The notes under the pieces were generated by a model. That model saw only the letters and a list, made by a program, of their open reading frames with translations. It searched no databases and was not told the origin of the DNA. Shown here piece by piece: positions 57,881 to 64,000 of a DNA stretch of 64,000 nucleotides. The translations under genes were made by a program, and so were the position numbers. The DNA lies in the NCBI GenBank assembly GCA_019057475.1, contig DXJO01000007.1:1-64000 (forward strand). Reading direction: 5' to 3'. The DNA is from Candidatus Thorarchaeota archaeon. GTDB lineage: Archaea; Asgardarchaeota; Thorarchaeia; Thorarchaeales; Thorarchaeaceae. How positions within the stretch are numbered: the first letter of the stretch is position 1; each line of letters opens with the position of its first letter.

Positions 57881-58990
57881 TTATACATCAATCTGAATTA
57901 GGTTCCTTGGCGAGTAGGTCAACACCTCAGGTCCGCCGTCCTTCACGCAAACCAGGTCTTCTACCCTGATTCCGAACTTACCTTCCAGGTATATGCCAGG
58001 CTCAACACTGTGAGTCATGCCCACTCTGAGTTCACACGGATTCCCTCGAACGAGATAAGGCGGTTCATGTACTTCGATGCCAATACCGTGTCCCAGTCGG
58101 TGCGTGAAGTACTCGCCATATCCGGACTCTTCGATTATGCGGCGCGCAATGCCGTCGGCTTTGCCGCAGGCAAGTCCGGGGGCTATCTTCTCAATGGCAG
58201 TCTGTTCAGCCTCCAACACTACAGAGTGGACCCGGTTCTGTTCGTCCGTGGGTTCACCAACAACTCCTACTCGAGTCATGTCAGTGTTATAGCCACCTAT
58301 TGAACAACCGCAATCCAAGAGAACGATATCGTGCGTAGTCAACTCTCTGAGAGAGGGATGAGCATGGGGGAGGGCACTATTCTCCCCAAACTGAACTGCT
58401 GCGAATGTTGGCTTGGCGCCTAGACGAACTATCTCATTTTGAACTATCTGCTTCATCTCCATCTCAGCCATTCCCAGCTGTGCCTTACTGAATGCCAGCA
58501 TGACTGCGTCATCAATAATTCGCCCTGCCTTCTTGATGAGGTCAAGTTCTGCTTGACTCTTGATGAGTCGCATCTCACCAAGATAGGGAGTCAGCGATAC
58601 AGCACTCTTGAACCCCCCAATAGATTTCTCAAGCGACCAGTATACGCCAAGGGGCAGACTGTTATCAAGAAGAACCGAGTAGCCTGATGTCTTTGAACTG
58701 AGTGTTTGTGAGATTAGCGAGTATGGGCTTTCCTCTTCCTCCCAAGGCAGAATCTCGTTAATCCAAGTCCCACTTGAGAGGTTGGAAACCTCAAATGCGG
58801 GAGCTATCATCTTGGGCACATCATCCGCTGTAAGAAGCAAACCAACAAGACGTTCACGCATCTCCAGATCCAGACCTGTGAGATACTGAAAGGCTGGCGA
58901 AGGCGTGAGAAACACAAAATCCGAATCAGTCTCCCGGATATGGTTTCTGATTCGATCCACTCTCTTCTGAAAGACCTTGTCTTCGAGCAT
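57881..58990 (-). CDS. M24 metallopeptidase, Xaa-Pro aminopeptidase-like
   Basis: 369 residues. An N-terminal creatinase-type domain covers about 1-135. The pita-bread catalytic domain has all five metal ligands: Asp in Leu-Leu-Asp-Cys-Gly-Cys, Asp in Tyr-Asn-Thr-Asp-Met-Thr-Arg, His in His-Arg-Leu-Gly-His-Gly-Ile-Gly, Glu in Ser-Val-Glu-Pro-Gly-Ile-Tyr and Glu in Arg-Val-Glu-Asp-Leu. It should remove an N-terminal residue before proline or split a proline dipeptide. It converges with the YkgJ-like gene ten bases away and is divergent from an MFS gene. Confidence 0.88.
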   Translation of the reverse strand: MLEDKVFQKRVDRIRNHIRETDSDFVFLTPSPAFQYLTGLDLEMRERLVGLLLTADDVPKMIAPAFEVSNLSSGTWINEILPWEEEESPYSLISQTLSSKTSGYSVLLDNSLPLGVYWSLEKSIGGFKSAVSLTPYLGEMRLIKSQAELDLIKKAGRIIDDAVMLAFSKAQLGMAEMEMKQIVQNEIVRLGAKPTFAAVQFGENSALPHAHPSLRELTTHDIVLLDCGCSIGGYNTDMTRVGVVGEPTDEQNRVHSVVLEAEQTAIEKIAPGLACGKADGIARRIIEESGYGEYFTHRLGHGIGIEVHEPPYLVRGNPCELRVGMTHSVEPGIYLEGKFGIRVEDLVCVKDGGPEVLTYSPRNLIQIDV

Positions 58991-59093
58991 ATATCAGCTC
59001 TCTCTACGCTTCACACGAGAAGTGACCAAGCAGATAATGCTGACGGTCTGTATCTTCAAGCTGGTTTCCTAAGACCTAGAGTTAATAGGGGAG

Positions 59094-60470
59094 ATGTCTG
59101 ACCGAGGGTCTACTTCGGGAAGGTTACTCATGGAGCAGGATGCAACTCAACAACGCACCAAGAAGCTTCCGCCAAGAGCATACCTCCTAGGATCGCTGCT
59201 GAGTTCTGCTCAGGGCATGTATGCTCCGTTCATGATGACATACTTGATTGACATGAATGCCAGTTTTACTGAGTTGGGAGCTTTCCGCAGCGTGGGCAAC
59301 ATTGCGCCTGCCATACTGCAGCCAGCATGGGGCGCTGGTTCTGACAAGGTAGGGCACAGGAACCTATTCGTGGCGTTTGGTAGTCTAACTGGGCTTCTCA
59401 CGGTGTATCTGTTCCTCTGGGCCAAGACACCATTTGAGATGATTATCCTTTACGCAATTCAATCCATGCTTTTCAGCATTCAAATACCAACTTGGCTCTC
59501 CCTTGTGGGCAGCTTCATTGATGAAGACAAGAGAGGCAATGAACTAGGGCGTCTCGAAATGATCACTCGATTGACCGCTCTTGTCGCCACGTTAGTGTCC
59601 GGATTCCTCATCGGACTAGAGGGCATGGTCACCTTGCTACGAAATACGCTGGGCGGAGTGGGAGTTATTCTTTTGCCCCCATCAGAAGCACTGGGTGAGC
59701 CATACTACCTTTCGTTTTATCTTACTGCCATTCTGGGTATCGTAGCTGCGCTGATTTCAATCACAATCCATGAGAAGCCACTTGACAAGGTCAAGAAGAG
59801 AGAGTTTCCACCAATCATCCGGTTACTCAGGAAACCCGGAGACTTTAGGAGATTTTGTCTTGTCACCATATTATTCTCATTTGCCATGGCCATGTCGTGG
59901 CCGTATTTCACCGTGATTCTGTATGGTAGGCTAGGGGCTACACATTTTGGTGTAGGAATTGCATCAGCAATAATGGCCCTAAGCGTCATTGTATTTACCG
60001 TTCCATTTGGACGCCTCAGTGACCGAATAGGTAGAAAACCCCTAATCGTCTTTGGGCGCGGCATTCTCTTCCTTGTTCCATTACTCTATGCCTTCGCACC
60101 GAATGTATACTGGATTTATGCAGCCAACACAATTGCAGGTATCTCCATGGCGTCATCATGGAATGCACTCACAGCATACATCTATGACATTGCACCGGAG
60201 GAAGAAAGAGGGGCGCATTTGTCGGTCTACAATATGTTCATTGGAATTGTCTTTCTTTCAGGCTCGCTTGTAGCGGGAGTGCTCGGTGACGTCATTGGGG
60301 TTTTCATGGAGGAATACGCAGTCGCATTCACGATGCTAGTGGCAAGCGGAGTGCTAAGGTTTGTGGCTTCATTTTTCTACCTGCTGCTCCGAGAGCCTCG
60401 GGACTACACATCCAACTTCTGGGCAGAACTGAGAGGATTTGTTCACAGGGAGAGACTTGATTATCCGTAG
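59094..60470 (+). CDS. MFS transporter
   Basis: 458 residues with about twelve membrane helices. Motif A appears twice: Gly-Ala-Gly-Ser-Asp-Lys-Val-Gly-His-Arg after helix 2 and Gly-Arg-Leu-Ser-Asp-Arg-Ile-Gly-Arg-Lys-Pro in the second half. The N-terminus is polar, with a second ATG at 59130 as an alternative start. It is only distantly related to the tandem MFS pair at 45-48 kb. It lies about 100 bp before the PadR-type regulator, so regulation by that protein is possible. The substrate could be a drug, sugar or metabolite. Confidence 0.85.
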   Translation: MSDRGSTSGRLLMEQDATQQRTKKLPPRAYLLGSLLSSAQGMYAPFMMTYLIDMNASFTELGAFRSVGNIAPAILQPAWGAGSDKVGHRNLFVAFGSLTGLLTVYLFLWAKTPFEMIILYAIQSMLFSIQIPTWLSLVGSFIDEDKRGNELGRLEMITRLTALVATLVSGFLIGLEGMVTLLRNTLGGVGVILLPPSEALGEPYYLSFYLTAILGIVAALISITIHEKPLDKVKKREFPPIIRLLRKPGDFRRFCLVTILFSFAMAMSWPYFTVILYGRLGATHFGVGIASAIMALSVIVFTVPFGRLSDRIGRKPLIVFGRGILFLVPLLYAFAPNVYWIYAANTIAGISMASSWNALTAYIYDIAPEEERGAHLSVYNMFIGIVFLSGSLVAGVLGDVIGVFMEEYAVAFTMLVASGVLRFVASFFYLLLREPRDYTSNFWAELRGFVHRERLDYP

Positions 60471-60572
60471 GCTTATTAGGAGACGGAAAAGTACTTAGTG
60501 TCACTATGTACTGCCCGGTTACAGGACTAGCGAGAATATGTTGATAAGAACCTGTGTTTAAACACTAGAGGA

Positions 60573-60935
60573 TTGTGGGAATTGAGGAAGGCGCCAAGCT
60601 TCGAAGACAGTTGGAAGGTCGAGATTAGGAGAGGAATTCTTCAATATGCAATTCTAGTCATTGTCAGTCGGCACAAAGATGATGGCATTCACGGATATGG
60701 AATAGCTCGCGAATTGGAAAAGAAAACGGACGGTCTTCTTGAAGTTAAAGAAGGAACGTTGTACCCCATCCTGCATAGACTTCGCAAGGAGAGGCTCTTG
60801 AACGTCAGAACAGAGAAATCAGAAGCTGGACCGGTTCGTAAGGTGTATGTATTGACAGGGGACGGTGATCGGGTCTATCGGGAACTCACGCGTATTCTTG
60901 GTAGCATTTATGAAAAGTTGGAGGCTTTGCGTTGA
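60573..60935 (+). CDS. PadR-family transcriptional regulator
   Basis: 120 residues from TTG 60573 (TTG 60582 in frame). It is a PadR winged helix: Ile-Leu-Gln-Tyr-Ala-Ile-Leu-Val-Ile-Val-Ser, His-Gly-Tyr-Gly-Ile-Ala-Arg-Glu-Leu-Glu, then Leu-Glu-Val-Lys-Glu-Gly-Thr-Leu-Tyr-Pro-Ile-Leu-His-Arg-Leu, the recognition helix, and Tyr-Val-Leu-Thr-Gly-Asp-Gly. The C-terminal helix is short. PadR proteins often repress transporter genes, and the next gene overlaps its stop, so the two form a unit, as in many PadR/HAAS pairs. Confidence 0.88.
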   Translation: MWELRKAPSFEDSWKVEIRRGILQYAILVIVSRHKDDGIHGYGIARELEKKTDGLLEVKEGTLYPILHRLRKERLLNVRTEKSEAGPVRKVYVLTGDGDRVYRELTRILGSIYEKLEALR

Positions 60936-61399
60936 GTATGAGAGAGATTGCGGAGATTGTTGAGGACTACCTCAAGAGTGTTGGTCGAGTCCTGCCGTCA
61001 GGTTTTGAAACTGAAGACATGCTCGAGGAACTCGAGATACACATTGACGAAGCTTTTCAAGAGAAGGTTCAAAAAAACCCTCAGGCCAGCAAAGTCGATC
61101 TCTTGAGAGAGGTGTTGAACGATCTGGGTGAGCCAAAGGAGATAGCTGAGGAGTTCAAAAGAACTGGCATTCATCTTCAGGAGCAGGAGGAATACAAAAA
61201 GAGAATATTCCGGCTGGTGGTGCGATTCATCATCAACATGGTTGTGGTTGTTGCTGCATCATGGTTCGTGTCAAACCTCCCCGATGCTGGGATATCCTTC
61301 TATTGGGCACTTGGTGTGCTTCTTGTGTTTGGTCTTTTTGAGTGGTTCATCCGAGTTTGGCAGATGCGAGAAGCTGGTCGGATAGATGTACAAAACTAG
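60932..61399 (+). CDS. HAAS (DUF1700-like) membrane protein
   Basis: 155 residues from TTG 60932; GGAGGC lies six bases before this TTG, which overlaps the PadR stop by four bases, so I prefer it over ATG 60938. The N-terminal part is the helical HAAS type (Met-Leu-Glu-Glu-Leu-Glu-Ile-His-Ile, Leu-Asn-Asp-Leu-Gly-Glu-Pro-Lys-Glu-Ile-Ala-Glu-Glu-Phe). Two membrane helices follow (about 93-113 and 120-138). Proteins of this type are usually next to PadR regulators and may act as membrane co-regulators. Confidence 0.75.
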   Translation: MSMREIAEIVEDYLKSVGRVLPSGFETEDMLEELEIHIDEAFQEKVQKNPQASKVDLLREVLNDLGEPKEIAEEFKRTGIHLQEQEEYKKRIFRLVVRFIINMVVVVAASWFVSNLPDAGISFYWALGVLLVFGLFEWFIRVWQMREAGRIDVQN

Positions 61400-61414
61400 G
61401 AGATAGCAGCGAAC

Positions 61415-62452
61415 CTAATCGAAGACCTCTACAAAGCTCTCCAAGTACTTCTTCTGTTCCTTAGTGGGCTTTTTGGGAATGTGGATCTTGACTCGCACCC
61501 GCTGGTCACCTTGTCGCCCATCTTGGGCATGCACGCCTTTTCCCCTCAGGCGAAGAATCGTGCCACCCTTTGTGCCCTTCTTGATCTTCATCTTGCTTGT
61601 GCCCCACATCGTAGGTACATCAACATCGCCCCCGAGTACCGCCACCGAGAAGGGTATGTCCATCTCCATGTAGACATGCAACCCACGACGCACGAATTGC
61701 TTGTGGCGCTTAACTGAGAATATCACGATCAGATCGCCATTGAGGCCGCCACGTGCTCCCGCATCTCCACCGCCCTGAATACGCTGACCCATGCTATCCT
61801 CTACACCAGGTGGTATTGGAACTGTGATCTCCATTCGTTTCGATTGTAGCCCGGTTCCGCGGCACGTCTTGCATGGGCTGTCGATAATCTCTCCAAGACC
61901 TCTGCAGCTTGGGCAAGTTTGTGCTACCGTCATGAATCCTCCCATGGACCGCATGACTTGGCCTTGACCTTGGCACGTAGGACATCTTTTGGGGGTGGTC
62001 CCAGGTTGGGCACCTGAAGCGCCACAGGTTTCACACCGCTCCTTTCGTTTGAATGCGATTTCCTTTTCGGTGCCAAAGAACGCCTCTTCAAAGGTGAGCC
62101 GTATCGTTATCCTGAGAGTCCTGCCCGGTGGCGGTCCGGCTCGGCCTCTCTGGCCAAAACCACCAAAGCCTCCAAATCCTCGGAATATCTGGCTGAACAG
62201 GTCGCCAAAACCTTCCATGTTGATGCTCTGGAAGTCTGCAGTACCGTACCGATCGTAGTTTGAGCGCTTCTCAGGATCACTCAGAACAGTGTAGGCTTCA
62301 TTGATACGTTTCAGCTTTTCTTCGGATTCTTTGCTGTCGGGATTCCTGTCGGGGTGATGTTTCTTGGCTAGATTCCGGTAAGCCCGTTTGATTTCATCTT
62401 GGGTGCTACTCTTGCTGACACCCAAAATGTTGTAGTAATCATTCTCAGCCAA
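61415..62452 (-). CDS. dnaJ: Chaperone DnaJ
   Basis: 345 residues from TTG 62452, which has GGTGACG as ribosome site. The J domain holds His-Pro-Asp at 33-35. A short Gly/Phe-rich region follows (Gly-Phe-Gly-Gly-Phe-Gly-Gly-Phe). Four zinc repeats are seen: Cys-Glu-Thr-Cys-Gly, Cys-Pro-Thr-Cys-Gln-Gly-Gln-Gly, Cys-Pro-Ser-Cys-Arg-Gly-Leu-Gly and Cys-Lys-Thr-Cys-Arg-Gly-Thr-Gly. The C-terminal substrate domain is complete. This is a type I Hsp40 that loads clients on DnaK, encoded 23 bp upstream. In archaea this pair was acquired from bacteria. Confidence 0.95.
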   Translation of the reverse strand: MAENDYYNILGVSKSSTQDEIKRAYRNLAKKHHPDRNPDSKESEEKLKRINEAYTVLSDPEKRSNYDRYGTADFQSINMEGFGDLFSQIFRGFGGFGGFGQRGRAGPPPGRTLRITIRLTFEEAFFGTEKEIAFKRKERCETCGASGAQPGTTPKRCPTCQGQGQVMRSMGGFMTVAQTCPSCRGLGEIIDSPCKTCRGTGLQSKRMEITVPIPPGVEDSMGQRIQGGGDAGARGGLNGDLIVIFSVKRHKQFVRRGLHVYMEMDIPFSVAVLGGDVDVPTMWGTSKMKIKKGTKGGTILRLRGKGVHAQDGRQGDQRVRVKIHIPKKPTKEQKKYLESFVEVFD

Positions 62453-62475
62453 TCTACGTCACCCAAACAAGGATT

Positions 62476-64000
62476 CTAGTCGAGGTCCTCAAAATCAACG
62501 TCAACTACGTCTTCGTCATCTGAGTCCTTCGACTTTGTCTTTTCACTACCTGGCATCTGGGTTGCATCAAAGCCCATCTTACTTGGGTCCATTCCAGCCG
62601 CGCCCGGTCCCTGAGCACCGTAGGCCTTCTCTGATATCTTGAATATCACTTGCTGCAGTGCGTCTGTTCCGGTCTTCATCTTCTCGTAGTCATCCGCTTC
62701 GATGGCTTTCTTGAGACCCTCAGACTCCTTCTCGAACTCCGTCTTGAGGTCTGCAGGGACCTTATCGCCGAGATCCTTCAGTAGCTTCTCTCCCTGGTAG
62801 ACCATCTGATCTGCATTGTTCTTGGTTTCCACCTGTGCTTTCCTCTTAGCGTCTTCTTCAGAGTACTTCTCCGCATCCTGTACCATTCTCGCAACGTCGC
62901 CATCAGATAGGTTAGTGCTTGCAGTGATGGTCATGGACTGCTCGTTACCTGTTGCCTTATCCTTGGCTGCGACGTTGACAATGCCATTGGCATCTATGTC
63001 AAATGTGACTTCAATCTGTGGGATGCCTCTGGGTGCAGGCGGGATACCAACTAGCTGGAAACGCCCAAGGGTCATGTTGTCCGCAGCCATTGGACGCTCG
63101 CCCTGCACAACGCGGATATCGACGGCGGTCTGGTGGTCTGCAGCAGTAGAGAAAATCTGACTCTTCCGCGTCGGAATCGTAGTGTTCTTGTCGATAAGAG
63201 GTGTTGCTACACCGCCCAGTGTTTCAATGCCAAGTGTCAGCGGAGTGACGTCGAGCAGAAGAATATCTGTGACTTCTCCAGACAGCACACCTGCCTGTGC
63301 GGCCGCACCCAATGCGACACATTCGTCTGGATTGATGCTCTTATCCCCTACTTTGCCGAACATGGCACGGATAATGTCCTGAATCATTGGCATCCTCGTA
63401 GCACCTCCAACTAGAAGTATCTTATCGATGCCTTCTGGTTCGACCTTGGCATCAGTGAGGGCTTGTCTAATTGGACCCAGTGTGGCCTGTACCAAGTCAT
63501 CTGTCATCTGCTCAAGCTTTGCCCGCGTGAGGTCTAGATTCAGATGCTTTGGACCACTCTGGTCAGCGGTTATGTAAGGAAGGTTGATTGTTGTCTGTTT
63601 GACAGTAGAGAGCTCGATCTTCGCCTGCTCAGCAGCATCCTTGATTCTCTGCATAGCAGATAGGTCCTTTGAGATGTCCATGCCAGTCGCTTTCTTGAAC
63701 TCCGCAATCATCCAGTCCATGACACACTGATCCCAATCATCGCCTCCCAACTGGGTATTGCCACTTGTGGAGAGTACCTCATAGACTTCTTCACCAATTT
63801 CGAGTATCGATACATCAAAGGTACCACCTCCGAGGTCGTAAACAAGGACCTTTAGTTCCTCATCCTTGTCAAGACCATAGGCCAGAGCTGATGCTGTGGG
63901 TTCATTAACAATTCTTAGAACCTCAAGACCAGCAATCGTCCCCGCGTCCTTCGTTGCTTGCCGTTGACTATCGTTGAAATATGCAGGCACCGTGATGACA
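62476..64000 (-). CDS. dnaK: Chaperone DnaK (Hsp70), N-terminal part outside the window
   Basis: The reading frame is open through the window edge, starting in Val-Ile-Thr-Val-Pro-Ala-Tyr-Phe, so roughly the first 130 residues are missing. About 508 residues remain. The ATPase part shows [10 protein letters not shown] and Asp-Leu-Gly-Gly-Gly-Thr-Phe-Asp; the linker Asp-Ile-Leu-Leu-Leu-Asp-Val-Thr-Pro follows, then the peptide-binding domain and helical lid. The end is acidic, Asp-Val-Asp-Phe-Glu-Asp-Leu-Asp. It forms an operon with dnaJ. Confidence 0.95.
   Translation of the reverse strand, partial: VITVPAYFNDSQRQATKDAGTIAGLEVLRIVNEPTASALAYGLDKDEELKVLVYDLGGGTFDVSILEIGEEVYEVLSTSGNTQLGGDDWDQCVMDWMIAEFKKATGMDISKDLSAMQRIKDAAEQAKIELSTVKQTTINLPYITADQSGPKHLNLDLTRAKLEQMTDDLVQATLGPIRQALTDAKVEPEGIDKILLVGGATRMPMIQDIIRAMFGKVGDKSINPDECVALGAAAQAGVLSGEVTDILLLDVTPLTLGIETLGGVATPLIDKNTTIPTRKSQIFSTAADHQTAVDIRVVQGERPMAADNMTLGRFQLVGIPPAPRGIPQIEVTFDIDANGIVNVAAKDKATGNEQSMTITASTNLSDGDVARMVQDAEKYSEEDAKRKAQVETKNNADQMVYQGEKLLKDLGDKVPADLKTEFEKESEGLKKAIEADDYEKMKTGTDALQQVIFKISEKAYGAQGPGAAGMDPSKMGFDATQMPGSEKTKSKDSDDEDVVDVDFEDLD

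Noticed and set aside
1-64000. CRISPR arrays, rRNA and tRNA genes, integrase or prophage genes
   Set aside because: I saw no regularly spaced repeats, no rRNA-like conserved blocks, no convincing tRNA cloverleaf and no integrase in the window.

Overview
The window reads as a piece of an archaeal chromosome, most probably from an Asgard archaeon (Promethearchaeota; my guess is Thorarchaeia-like). The archaeal calls are firm: DNA topoisomerase VI A and B, RadA, an aRF1 release factor with NIKS and GGQ motifs, archaeal-type PheRS beta, a geranylgeranyl-reductase family flavoprotein, an F420 gamma-glutamyl ligase, and TATA boxes placed about 25 nt before several starts. The Asgard assignment is inference. 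It rests on two Ras-like GTPases with complete G1-G5 motifs, a roadblock-domain protein, a stand-alone MoaD/ubiquitin-like protein ending in Gly-Gly, and many zinc-ribbon proteins.

Layout. 1-4 kb: a transposase tail, an unknown protein, an APC permease and an Mrr-like protein. 4-21 kb: a catabolic block with two flavoprotein plus CCG-iron-sulfur dehydrogenase modules (5.5-6.9 and 15.3-19.3 kb), a URO-D-like methyltransferase, RraA-like and ATC-hydrolase-like proteins, an aminotransferase, a glycyl-radical enzyme with no activase nearby, a KDG-kinase-like and KDPG/KHG-aldolase-like pair, an SCP2 protein and inositol-1-phosphate synthase. 21-24 kb: small regulator-like genes, a gap folding like a structured RNA, and aRF1. 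24-27.5 kb: a large LamG-type secreted protein and the stump of another surface protein. 27.7-39 kb: pheST, two Ras-like GTPases with CBS, coiled-coil and membrane neighbours, a geranylgeranyl-reductase family protein, radA, roadblock and zinc-ribbon/TPR proteins. 39-44.3 kb: an enlarged topoisomerase VI and cofE.

45-51.3 kb is the accessory part. Two tandem MFS transporters are each immediately preceded by an overlapping small ORF. Upstream on the same strand lie two paralogous micro-genes of 33 and 35 codons that differ mostly by synonymous or conservative changes. I rate this micropeptide/transporter locus the best candidate for an undescribed system. It is followed by a chimeric insertion-sequence remnant, an AT-rich exported-protein gene and a broken zinc-ribbon gene. 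51.5-64 kb returns to ordinary genes: hydroxyacyl-CoA dehydrogenase, paired alpha/beta hydrolases, a P-type calcium ATPase, a YkgJ-like protein, an M24 peptidase, an MFS/PadR/HAAS group, dnaJ, and a dnaK that runs off the right edge.

Two window-wide features stand out. Convergent neighbours are packed with gaps of about -4 to 29 bp. Several genes have a TATA box about 25 nt before an ATG, GTG or TTG start, suggesting leaderless messages. All calls come from reading the sequence; no database or folding program was used.
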